From contig JAFFJZ010000080.1 of assembly GCA_018340375.1 (NCBI GenBank), positions 248,001 through 312,000 of the forward strand: a DNA stretch of 64,000 nucleotides, in the 5' to 3' direction. The stretch is from Gonatopus flavifemur (taxonomy: Eukaryota > Arthropoda > Insecta > Hymenoptera > Dryinidae). The notes beneath the pieces were generated by a model. The model did not search any database and had not been told where the DNA came from. It saw only the letters and a list, made by a program, of their open reading frames with translations. Below, piece by piece: positions 46,672-55,580 of the stretch. The position numbers were made by a program, and so were the translations under genes. Every line of letters begins with the position of its first letter. Positions within the stretch are counted from its first letter, which is position 1.

Positions 46672-46742
46672 TCTCCCACACAGAATCGAACCCGACCGTT
46701 CTCCCGCAAGAAACATGTCTTTTGCCGCTAGGCTATGGGGTC
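46672..46742 (-). other. tRNA-like block in the right foldback arm
   Basis: Mirror copy of 44545-44616 on the minus strand, with the same A and B boxes and the same T-run beyond its 3' end. The two would be transcribed toward the centre of the foldback if active. Confidence 0.5.
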
Positions 46743-47908
46743 TTGTAATATTTCGATCTATCGATTACGTCTATGAAGTAATGCAGCGAAGGAAAGAGAC
46801 TGACAATGCGTGAATGATGAAATATCTATTTGAATGCTCAAATCTAATTATTCAGTCCATTGAAAATAATTTGCACTCAATCAATTGAATATTCAGTCTT
46901 ATTATTTTGATGTTGATCAACATCTGATAATCGATGTTGATTTGATTATCCTCATTACTGGAATATCATAGTGATCTCTGGAAATTAATTTATCAGGGAA
47001 AATTATAGAATTCACCGCAGGACATTTATCATAGATCCCCAAACTATCTTAGAATTCTTCAACCATCGATTGATTGACAATTCTAGTGAAATTCATTGAA
47101 AAATCATCAAGATTTAAAATAATGATTAGAAATACGCAACTATCAGAAAATTTCCATACAATACATATAGGAGTTCTTGAAAGCTTCATAATCAGTCATA
47201 AGAATAACCAATAATCTTATAAAATTTATGAAAAATAAATAATAATTTAAAAATTATTTACTCATATTCGATTTTAATTCAATTAAATGATGCTATGCAT
47301 CAAATTTATATTTCATCGTGATAATTTAATAATCAGTATTGAACTGGCTCTTGATTTGAAAAAAAAACGAAAAAAATATCGAAGGGCCCCGGCCGAGAAT
47401 TGCCCGGGGTGCCGGGTAAGTCAGTTCGATACTGATTACAATAAAATTGTCGCTTGGAAAAGAAAAAGCGGTGAAACTTTTCGGTAAGTCGACCGCGTGG
47501 GCTTTAAATTTTTTCCGATCTTGCACGGAGTTAGCCGATCGTAAAACATATTGAGAAGACAAAGACCGACGGATAGTTGGTTCTCTCTCGATTGTCCGAG
47601 CTGACTCGAAGTGAACCGACCGGTTCCGAATCACATAAATACGGGTTTCAATGTGTGCGTACTCCCGGCTGGAATGGTGGGGACGAGAAATGGTCAGATG
47701 GAGAGGGTAAATCGACTCGGTCGACCAAATGCTCGCATCACTGGGTGCTGGAGAAAAATCCATCAAATTGGATTTCCGTTCAATTCGCCGTACAACAACA
47801 CATCAAGTAGTCACTCGTAACGTATCAAAGACATGTCAAGCAGTATGTGTTGAACGTAGGCAAGTTAACACATACGACTCTGTACCGTATGGTTATCGGT
47901 TGAATTAA

Positions 47909-48623
47909 TTTTTTTCTCTGTGATATAAGTGCACGAAATTGATTTTTTCTCATCATTCTCATATTATGATTTTTCACATACTTGTATACAATTTATGATT
48001 ATGAAAGAGGTATGAGTCTATGAATATTTGAACAAATGTGTATATATTGATGAAAATTATATGTAAAAAATTTTTGTATATTTGTATATTTGTGAATTTG
48101 TGTGTGTGTGTGTGTGTATTTGTATGAATGCATGCCTTCCTATACATGTTTTGTTCGTTCGCATATGAATATATAATTCTGTATACTTCCTTAATTATTT
48201 TTATAACTTTCTTGTCTCCTATATGTATGTATTATTCCCACATTTTTCAATTTTTATGTAAAATCTGTAGATTTCCATGATTTTGTTTTGTTTTTCCCGT
48301 ATATAACCCTGTATTTTCGTGTATATTGTGAGTTGAACTGATATTTTTCAAAATGAATTTATAAATTATAAACCATAACATGTGTATCTTGAATTTTTTC
48401 ATGATGAACAAATTCCACCATTCCACATTCCTTATTATTCGTTTCTGTAACACAACGTGTGTCTGTGGTACAACGTCTGGGTTAGTAATGATGTCTTCAT
48501 AAATCAATGATTCCTTCATTTGATATCATTATCATTATAGCATTGGTAGAAGCTTCATTCCTACGAGCACAAGTAACGATTATTATCATTATTATTATTA
48601 TTATTATTATCATTATTATCCAT
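47909..48623. other. Non-coding gap between PolB and ATPase, with microsatellites
   Basis: AT-rich sequence with a (GT)n tract at ~48099-48118 and an (ATT)n tract at ~48583-48620 directly before the ATPase start. Ile-rich frames through the ATT tract are artefacts. No gene seen. Confidence 0.55.
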
Positions 48624-49268
48624 ATGGATGTACGTTGGAAACATCCTGGGACATCTATGATTTGTGGACCTACAGGTTGTGGCAAAACTGTCTTTGTCAA
48701 AACTTTCATACGATATTTGAGTGAAATGAGTGATACAACTTCCACTAGGATTCTTCTCTATTATTCCGAGTGGCAGGTTGGATATAGCGAATACGGTAGA
48801 GAAATTGGATTTCATGAAGGTTGACCATCTACACAAGATTATGGTGATGATCCTAGACCAAAACTGATTATAATTGATGGTCTCATGCGTGAGTCGTCAA
48901 ATAATAACGTTGTTGATCTTTTCACTAAAGGTAGCCATCATAAAAATCTTAGTATAATTTTTATAACGCAAAATATATTCCATCGAGGACGAGGACAACG
49001 AGATATCTCACTGAATGCTAATTACATAGTGATATTCAAGAATCCACGAGATCGAGCACAAATACAACATTTAGCTAGACAAATTTACCCTGAGAACCCA
49101 AGATTTTTACACGATGCATACAAATATGCAACATCTCGACCTCATGGATATTTACTTTTGGATCTGAAACAATCAACACCTGAGAATTATAGATTTCGTA
49201 CCAATATATTCCCTACGGATTCTTTTCATTACGCCTATATTCCACGTGCAAGATCATCCTTATCATAA
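48624..49268 (+). pseudogene. FtsK/HerA-type genome-packaging ATPase of Polinton copy 1
   Basis: Translocates DNA into the capsid in Polinton-like viruses. I place the start at ATG 48624 (MDVRWKHP), after the ATT repeat. Walker A is GPTGCGKT (residues ~15-22). GEWQ-equivalent SEWQVGYSEYG follows, then Walker B LIIIDGLM, in which the acidic residue normally following IIID is Gly. The conserved FTKGSHHKNLSIIFITQNIF, RDISLNANYIVIFKNPRDRAQ, HGYLLLDLKQSTPENYRFR blocks follow. One in-frame TGA (48822-48824) cuts the gene between the two Walker motifs; otherwise the 215-codon frame is continuous. Absent from copy 2. Confidence 0.92.
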
Positions 49269-49315
49269 CAATAAGTATGAGAAGGCTACAGTAGTATAAA
49301 CATTCGTCAGTCGTT

Positions 49316-49633
49316 ATGGCACCTACATGCGGGAAGTTACAGTTTTTGATCCAACGATTCGGTAAGAAGAATTTATCCATTTCACACACTTTGTGTCACT
49401 TGAAAAGAAAGCAACGTTGTGCTTTATCACGGGATGCAGATATTTCACTCGTCAGATGTATTTGCGAGTGTGTGTTGAATACCTTGAACGGGAACGTGCT
49501 TCTTAACAACCAATGTAAGAGACGATTGAGACTTTATAAACAAATTTTACGTCGTGTTGCACGTCAAAAAGGGAACTGGAAACATGAAAAGCGATTGATA
49601 ACTCAATCTGGTGGAAGTTTTCACCGTTATTGA
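49316..49633 (+). CDS. Small basic Polinton protein with a displaced hydrophobic tail
   Basis: 105 aa, Arg/Lys-rich (KRRLRLYKQILRRVARQKG; KHEKRLITQSGG). It resembles a small protein that recurs next to the ATPase in arthropod Polintons, in which a basic body is followed by GG and a hydrophobic Leu/Ile/Pro tail. Here the tail is encoded one frame over from about 49620 (FSPLLITPLLGNLL), so a single-base indel has probably truncated the product. A virion- or membrane-associated role is inference only. Confidence 0.6.
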   Translation: MAPTCGKLQFLIQRFGKKNLSISHTLCHLKRKQRCALSRDADISLVRCICECVLNTLNGNVLLNNQCKRRLRLYKQILRRVARQKGNWKHEKRLITQSGGSFHRY

Positions 49634-49681
49634 TTACTCCGTTATTAGGTAATTTACTTCATTTGATAACAAATTCCTCGA

Positions 49682-50560
49682 ATGATGGAGCATACTCAAA
49701 GAATGGTATTATTACCTCAAGAGAGTGTAGAAAAATTCCAACAATTCCACACGAGGAGTAATATTCAAAAATCTTCGTTACCTGGAATAGACTCGTTATC
49801 TAAAATTGAGGAAACAAATACTGTCCAGACTCCAGGCGATATTTTAACACGTCTCGATAAAGAAATGAGTGATATCCTAAATTCACGAAAAGATAAACGT
49901 GAGGAATAGAATTCATATCAGCGAGCCTTACAAAGATATTTATTTTTCTTCAAAAATTCTCATCCGATGCATTCTGAACAGTATGAAGATAAAGAACCCA
50001 TAAATGAAGAGGATACCAGTAACCCCACACTAAAAAACGGATCTCAATGGAGCATAAAGAACAATTTGATACTCAAAAGTATTCCAAAACTTTATCGTAA
50101 GAAAGCTGAACTTTTATTAGAACATTTACAATCATCATCGAGAGTGAGTTGTATACATATATTGTGAATATTGTTATAGATAATCATTCGATCACAGGTT
50201 CCAATATTATTGATTTGATCAATGATGCTATGCGTTCTGGAAAAACTGTTAAATCTATTGGTTGAAATCAATTTGCTCAGCTACTTTTTGATATCAATAC
50301 ACCTCTTGAATATATTGGTAACGCTGATATGTGTAATTTGACAACACCACCCGGAATGTCTACTCCTTTACCGAATAAAAAGTTGAATAATAAGAACAAT
50401 CAGAGAGTGGTGAGAGTTTCAACAACACAGTTGGTCAAATCACTCAGTATTTATCTATGAATGACAGCAGTGAGTTGACTGACAATGAACGCAGTCGAAA
50501 TAAAACGAGACAATCTATGAATAAGTCACGTACGAGGAAAACACCTAAAAAAGATGATAT
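49682..50560 (+). pseudogene. Conserved Polinton protein of unknown function, interrupted
   Basis: First segment (49682-49909) contains TPGDILTRLDKEMSDILNSR. An in-frame TAG (49907-49909) is followed by NSYQRALQRYLFF in the same frame. A frameshift near 50145 leads to VIDNHSITGSNIIDLINDAM and, after TGA 50263-50265, NQFAQLLFDINTPLEYIGN. The order (GDxLxxLDxEM, YxxxLQRYL, GSNIxDLIND) matches a protein commonly found between ATPase and integrase in arthropod Polintons. It is Lys/Asn/Ser-rich toward the end. Function unknown. Confidence 0.65.
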
Positions 50561-50566
50561 ACACAG

Positions 50567-51679
50567 ATGGGACTCCATGGAACTAAAAAAATGGACGAAC
50601 TAAAGAAAATATATTATAATCCATCGCATTATGCAGGATATTTTTTACGAAACAATCTTATAAATGCTTCGCGAGCTCATGTACAGAGCGAGCAAAAAGT
50701 AATTGAATGGTTGGAATCTAAAGATGCTTACACCTTACACAAACCTATTCGTGAAGAATTCTCTCGTATACATTATAATGTCACAAATATTGATGATGTG
50801 TGGGAGATCGGCTTGGTAGATTTACGGAGTCTGAAAACTTATAACGATGGTCATTGTTACATCCTCGTTGTCATTGACATTCTGAGTGAATTTGCATGGG
50901 TGGAACCATTAATGGACAACACAACCACAGAAGTAACGCGGGCTATGAAGCGTATTTTTTCAAGGAGTGATTCTCGTAAACCAGTGTACATACAATGTGA
51001 CAAGGGTAAAGAATTCGCTTCTAAAATCTTCGGCAATTTTTCAACTGGAAACGCTGTAGGGATACGTTTCATACGGAATCCAGATGTGAAAGCTGCTGTA
51101 GTTGAACGATATAATCGTACATTGAAAGAACGAATGTGGCGTTACTTTACGCATATGAATACGAAACGTTATATCAACGTATTACAAAAGATTGTACACG
51201 CGTATAATCATACTATTCATTCGACTATAAAAATGAGTCCTGTAAGTGTGACTTCACGAAACGCGTCGACACCACTCGAAAATACCAGAAGACGTTATGA
51301 AAATCCCAAACAAACCTCACCTGTATATAAGGTTGGTGATTTCGTTCGTATCAGTCGAGCGAAAGGGGTTTTTGACAAAGGGTATGAAGCAGGATGGAGT
51401 GAGGAAATATTTATTATTCATCGTTTATCACATTGGCGGAGACCACATGTATATGAGTTGAAGGATATAAATGGAGAAGTCATTGATGGATTTTTTTACG
51501 AACCAGAATTGAATAGAGTGAGAAAAAATTTTGAAGAAGAAGAATTCCATATTGATCAGATTATAAAAACCAAGGGACGAGGAAAGAAGAAACAGTTGTT
51601 CGTTAGCTGGCGTGGATACCCAGAGAAATTTAATTCTTGGATACCGGCGTCGAATTTGAAAAATCTTTCTACATCATGA
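50567..51679 (+). CDS. Retroviral-type DDE integrase with C-terminal chromodomain (intact)
   Basis: 370-aa undamaged ORF, the 'F54H12.3-like' Polinton integrase that inserts the element into host DNA. After an N-terminal YYNPSHYAG/DAYTLHKP region, the catalytic core has Asp85 (IGLVDLRS), Asp145 (YIQCDKGKEF) and Glu180 (AVVERYNRTLKERMW), giving D-59-D-34-E counting intervening residues. An SH3-like segment (VGDFVRISRAKGVFDKGY) follows. Residues ~325-365 form a chromodomain (EFHIDQIIKTKGRGKKKQLF, then VSWRGYPEKFNSWI), presumably directing integration to modified chromatin. It is the only large gene of the element without a stop or frameshift. The start could be at MDEL, eight codons in. Confidence 0.95.
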   Translation: MGLHGTKKMDELKKIYYNPSHYAGYFLRNNLINASRAHVQSEQKVIEWLESKDAYTLHKPIREEFSRIHYNVTNIDDVWEIGLVDLRSLKTYNDGHCYILVVIDILSEFAWVEPLMDNTTTEVTRAMKRIFSRSDSRKPVYIQCDKGKEFASKIFGNFSTGNAVGIRFIRNPDVKAAVVERYNRTLKERMWRYFTHMNTKRYINVLQKIVHAYNHTIHSTIKMSPVSVTSRNASTPLENTRRRYENPKQTSPVYKVGDFVRISRAKGVFDKGYEAGWSEEIFIIHRLSHWRRPHVYELKDINGEVIDGFFYEPELNRVRKNFEEEEFHIDQIIKTKGRGKKKQLFVSWRGYPEKFNSWIPASNLKNLSTS

Positions 51680-51696
51680 ATGACTAGTTTTATGTT

Positions 51697-52595
51697 GTGT
51701 TACCAAGCAATAGTAGTATGAAATATTTTCCTGATAATACAACGAAACATCAGACCACAGAGTTACCCAATCAAACGGATTTATCAGGGAAATGGGAAGT
51801 TGCTCTCACTGAAATTCAATTTTCTAAAAGTTTCCTTCATATTCGAGATGATGAAGGGGAAATCGATTATTATCGTTTGTTGAGTGTGAATGATCCAAGA
51901 AGAGAAAAAATGAGTCCAATCCTATGTTATCGTTCTATTAAAATTCGTTCTGGAGTTGACAAATGTGTTGAAGACATCGTGAATGCCACAAATCGAGCAC
52001 TTCTTGAAATGGATTCTAGCGATGTAGAGCATTTAACACTAATTTACGATCCTCACAATGAAGGTCGACCTTACCTCATACCGACATGTATACAGAATAA
52101 AAAATGTCGAGATATTCATTTCATCCATTTCGACGACAAACTATATTGGGTTTCGAAATGGGTGCTTCTGATAGTGAAGATATCAATCATATGTGAGAAA
52201 TTAAAGATATTCAAGAATATCTACCGGAGAAACAACGATTGGAAAATTATAAAAACTATTATTGTCTGTACAGAGAGGATTCTCTGATCTATGCTAATCA
52301 TCCAGCTAGCTTGTCTCGTGGTATTCCTAATAAATTACTTGTATATTGCGATATATGTGAACCATATATAGTTGGCGACGTTAAGGTTCCACTTTTACGT
52401 ATTTTGCAAACTGATACGAAGGACTATGTGTATGGTTCTCACGAAGTAAAACTATATTCATCACCACAATATATACCTCTCTTGAATACATGTTTCCGTA
52501 CAATCGAAATAGATATAAGGGATCAACTTGGTAATGTGATACCATTCGAGTTTGGAATTCTGACTGTTACATTACACTTCAGACGGTTTCATTAA
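51697..52595 (+). pseudogene. Penton-like minor capsid protein, one frameshift
   Basis: Starts LPSNSSMKYFPDNTTKHQT, then LSGKWEVALTEIQF, the usual opening of the Polinton minor capsid protein (single jelly roll, penton homologue). The 196-aa first frame loses homology after HFIHFDDKLYW (~52150). The C-terminal half continues in another frame (52239-52595: LSRGIPNKLLVYCDICEPYI, VKVPLLR, YIPLLNTCFRTIEIDIRD, LTVTLHFRRF). A single indel near 52147 explains this, and an in-frame TGA follows at ~52192. The C-terminal half is very like copy 2. Confidence 0.85.
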
Positions 52596-52598
52596 ATC

Positions 52599-53235
52599 GT
52601 GCCCCTCATGAGTGATACATGTATGAGGTTTATAACCAACCTTGAAACAATGAATGAGAATTTTCATAATGGAAAAGATCAAATGGGCTATGGTTTACAC
52701 CCTAGGAATACCGATCGTCGATTTAGTCGCGTTTTCGTGGGTTCACCTTATCAACGAGGACATGGTGTTGGTAGTTTTTTAGGTGGATTGTTTCGTAAAG
52801 TTTTGCCATATCTTACACGTGGAGCCAGTATTATTGGCAAAGAAGCCATTCGTTCAGGTACGAATGTGATAGATGATATCAGTAACCAACATATACCGCC
52901 GAAACAAGCTCAAAAATCACGGTTCAAAGAGTCTAGGAATACACTGAAAAGGAAAGCTGAAGAAATCGGTAAACTTATGAAAGGATCTGGTTATGAAAAG
53001 ATGGAAATGATCAAAAACACTCAGTCCCCGTTTGCTCTTCCATCAACATACACATCGTGTCGTAGGAAACGGAAGAGTAAGAAAAAAATGAATAAAAAGA
53101 AAATTGTGAAGAAAACGAAAAGACGTAATACAAAACGTGAAAGAAGTTCTACGTAGAAGAAGAGGAAAAGAAGCAAGGTTGGAAAAACAACTGTAAAAAG
53201 ACGTACTGTGTCAGATGTATTCAGCGCTATTTGAT
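52599..53235 (+). pseudogene. Basic core-like virion protein with adenain-type cleavage motif
   Basis: Read to 53156 as 185 aa and, past a TAG (53154-53156), in the same frame to 53235. The N-terminal part has YQRGHGVGSFLGGLFRKVLP and YLTRGASIIGKEAIRSGTNV, Gly-rich and amphipathic, typical of a Polinton protein compared with adenovirus pVI/pX-type proteins. MKGSG at residues 127-131 fits the adenovirus-protease consensus (M/I/L)XGX-G. The C-terminal ~45 residues are almost all Lys/Arg, suggesting DNA binding. It lies between the penton-like and major capsid genes. Function is by analogy; identity as a conserved Polinton protein is solid. Confidence 0.75.
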
Positions 53236-53254
53236 CAAACGATAATTGGAAAAA

Positions 53255-54580
53255 ATGTCTTTCTTACACTCTCATTCTTGTGAATGTATGGAATCTGAAC
53301 TTGATTTATTTTCAATACCACCAACGCAAACTGGTGTAGAAAGTTCACAATGGATACATTACAAGCCCGTTTCTTCTCTAACGGATGACTCTCCAATAGA
53401 ATTCGTCATACCAGGCCATGGGGAAGAATATTTGGATCTCACGCATACCATGTTAAGTGTACGTGTACAAGTGGAATCTACAGCTGCCGCTGCTGGTACA
53501 TCGACTACACCAACAACGGTCGTTGTAGGTCCTGTGAATAATCTTCTACATTCAATGTTCAACCAAATTGATGTATTTTTCAATCAAAAACTTGTTTCAC
53601 CACCCAACAATGCCTACGGATATAGAACCTACATCGAATCATTATTAAATTACGCATCGCCAGCTAGAAAATCCCACCTTACATCGAGCCTTTGGTATCA
53701 AGACACTCCTGGGGCGATGGATGCTCAACCAGATTCATCAACAGCGGCTAGTCTGAATACTGGACTTGCGAAACGACAAACATTCGTTAGAGGTGGTAAC
53801 ACGATTGATATGATGGGCCATTTACATTGTGATGTTTTCAATCAAGACAAATTTTTACTCAATGGTGTTAAAGTTCGTTTACGCTTGATCCGTGCGAAGG
53901 ATTCTTTTGGTCTCATGGAAACGCAAAACTCATCATCGAAATTACATATACTTGAAGCAGCATTACTGATACGCAGAGCAAAAATCAATCCCGGTGTTTT
54001 AATCTCACATGTTAAAATGTTGGCTTAATCATCAGCTGAATATCCTTTAACACGTGTTGAAGTGAAATCCTCCACTATTCATACGGGTGTGGTCAGTGAA
54101 ACATTGGATAATGTGATGTTGGGTCAACTACCAAAAAGAATTATTCTTGGATTCGTGGATAATAAAGCTCTCAATGGTGATCGTACTTTGAATCCTTATA
54201 ATTTCCAAAATTATGGTATCAACTTCTTATCTTTATACGTTGATGGTACACAAATTCCTAGTAAACCTCTTCAACCATGTTTCAACTGAGATAAAGGACT
54301 CTACGTTGACGCCTATCACACACTCTTCTCTGGGACAGGGATTCATTTCTTAAACGGAGGGAATTCAATTGCCAGAGAAGATGATCCTGATGGTTATTGT
54401 TGATTTGCATTTGATCTAACGCCAGACCTTTCCGCTCATTGCGCAACACATTGGAATCTTGTGAAACATGGTTGTGTACGCATTGAAGTACGTTTCGATG
54501 AGAGTTTGCAACAAACTATCAACGCAATTGTATACGCTGAATTCGATAACATATTGGAAATTGATTCTTCAATTGATTGA
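53255..54580 (+). pseudogene. Polinton major capsid protein (F54H12.2-like), three in-frame stops
   Basis: Double jelly-roll major capsid protein. Start at ATG 53255 (MSFLHSHSCECMESELDLFS). Conserved blocks in order: SSQWIHYKPVSSLTDDSPIE, PGHGEEYLDLTHTMLSV, VGPVNNLLHSMFNQIDVFFN, LVSPPNNAYGYRTYIESLLN, RVEVKSSTIHTGV, LPKRIILGFVDNKALNGDR, FSLYVDGTQ-like LSLYVDGTQIPSKPLQP, YVDAYHTLFSGTGIHFLN, FAFDLTPDLSAH, and IYAEFDN-like IVYAEFDNILEID at the end. The frame is continuous for 442 codons apart from TAA 54026-54028, TGA 54287-54289 and TGA 54401-54403. Length matches the family. Without the stops it would be full length. Confidence 0.92.
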
Positions 54581-54911
54581 TTTTAATGGATAAATCTTTT
54601 GGAAAAGAGGAAAGATCAACGAGAACATCTCTCTGAAAGTCTTAGAAACCTCCCTCTACGCATCAACGAAATCATCTTGTTTGGATAAAAAAACATAAAA
54701 ATATTATCTTGTGTCCACTAGAACTGAAATACATAGTCTTCATAAGTTAGGAAACGAAGATAGTAGAACTTATCTACTTCTATATTTCTTGTCCAATTCT
54801 GTGAAAAAGAGGAGAGGGTGAGAATGCAGATATAAAAAGACGTTTGTGTAGAGCAAGAATGTCAGTTCATGGTGGGGGTCTTATTTAAGAGACTTCGATT
54901 TCTTACGTACT
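54581..54911. other. Intergenic gap in Polinton copy 1
   Basis: 330 bases between the capsid gene and the next gene. No ORF, repeat or RNA gene seen. It may hold the promoter of the following genes, but nothing specific is visible. Confidence 0.5.
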
Positions 54912-55580
54912 ATGGATTTTGTAATCGACATCCAGGGTGTATATGATTTGAATGGTGAATTTATATCCAAAGAAGTTGCCGTAGTGTGTATCGATTCATC
55001 TTACTACGCACATTGGATTGTTGCTCCACCACATTCATTCGTTGAACTTCCAGAAACATATGGGAGCAAGAATAATTATTTATCAAGACACTATCACGGT
55101 ATCGAGTGGTTTGATGATGACATAAAAATTGAACAACTTCATCAAAATCTAGAAGATATTGCCAGATCTGCGAACATTATATACGTGAGAGGGAGAGAAA
55201 AAGTTCCCTATTTTCAAAACATTCTAACGAGGGAAGTTGTGAATTTGGAAAAGAAGTCGCCGGCTTTCAAAGATTTATTCTATGAAGACGAACGTTGTAT
55301 ACGTCACGTCTTGAATACTGCCGAAACATATCGGTGTGCATTGACTAACGCTGTGAAATTGAAATATTGGCTTTTGGAAAACAATTCAATTCGTGAATCA
55401 TATTCTAAGCCCATCAATAATTTGAGCGAATCGTCTTCTGGAGATATTGGAACAGATGATAAGCATAGAAATACAGAGAGTTTTGAACCGATTCGATGCC
55501 AACGACATAGAAGTTTATCCTGTAGACCGTGTCCCGCGGGTGTGGACGAGACCGACGGCTATCGTGGCCAACACCGATGA
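54912..55580 (+). CDS. Conserved arthropod-Polinton protein, 'MDFVIDIQG' family, nuclease-like N-terminus
   Basis: 222-aa ORF. Opens MDFVIDIQGVYDLNGEFISK, then EVAVV, HWIVAPPHSF, SRHYHGIEWFDDD, IIYVRGREK, VVNLEKKSPAFKDL and CALTNAVKLKYWLL. Homologous sequences recur in arthropod Polintons near the protease. The pattern of a hydrophobic beta-strand with an early Asp (Asp6), a second strand (EVAVV), and later IYVRG and an Asp/Glu-rich helix faintly resembles the DnaQ/DEDD exonuclease fold, though the Glu of motif I is Gln. That reading is inference. The last ~50 residues overlap the protease gene in another frame and may not be native. Confidence 0.6.
   Translation: MDFVIDIQGVYDLNGEFISKEVAVVCIDSSYYAHWIVAPPHSFVELPETYGSKNNYLSRHYHGIEWFDDDIKIEQLHQNLEDIARSANIIYVRGREKVPYFQNILTREVVNLEKKSPAFKDLFYEDERCIRHVLNTAETYRCALTNAVKLKYWLLENNSIRESYSKPINNLSESSSGDIGTDDKHRNTESFEPIRCQRHRSLSCRPCPAGVDETDGYRGQHR

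Larger units (their letters stand above)
43544..47743. mobile_element. Giant foldback (hAT-like) insertion in PolB, 4200 bp, GGTGCTGG duplication
   Basis: Starts CAGTGATGCCAGCATTTGG and ends CCAAATGCTCGCATCACTG, with GGTGCTGG repeated at 43536-43543 and 47744-47751. The 8-bp duplication and the CAGTG...CACTG ends fit the hAT superfamily. Two arms of about 1.99 kb (43544-~45536 and ~45757-47743) are nearly identical reverse complements around a ~220-bp centre. Each arm holds a nested 261-bp MITE, a tRNA-like block and a ~147-bp tandem duplication (45062-45365 and its mirror). No transposase is encoded. The PolB frame runs into the left arm to 43961, giving a false C-terminus. Confidence 0.92.
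39494..47908 (+). pseudogene. Type II PolB of Polinton copy 1, split by a 4.2-kb foldback
   Basis: Replicative family-B polymerase. The N-terminal segment (39494-~39975) has a Gln-rich tract (~39657-39720) and is one frameshift away from the main frame, which then stays in register from ~39976 to 43543. Numbering from 40056: OTU-like Cys66 (GDDGLCLPRS) and His186 (HFEPILNL), a Cys/His-rich zinc region (~197-310), ExoI YDFETRQDE (Asp332, Glu334), ExoII HNAKGYDAQF (Asp418), ExoIII CISDVNIL (Asp541), then palm motif A DICSLYPYIL (~42358), motif B AKLCSNSFWGKFG (~42937) and motif C YYDTDSC (~43226). All catalytic motifs are intact. Stops: TGA 41883, TAG 41892, TAA 42684. The foldback 43544-47743 then interrupts; coding resumes in frame at 47752 and ends at TAA 47906-47908 with the PYGY-type PolB C-terminal signature. 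Confidence 0.9.

Noticed and set aside
43471..47820. Matching frames with TRSEPTGSESHKYGFQ on both strands
   Set aside because: They are mirror readings of the foldback arms; no family motif and no independent support.
48507..48623. Ile-rich N-terminal extension of the ATPase
   Set aside because: It is translation of an ATT microsatellite; the conserved start is at 48624.
41883..54403. Reassigned stop codons (TGA/TAG read as Trp) in Polinton copy 1
   Set aside because: TAA also occurs at former sense sites, there are frameshifts too, and the integrase and protease have no such codons. Ordinary decay explains this better than a variant code.
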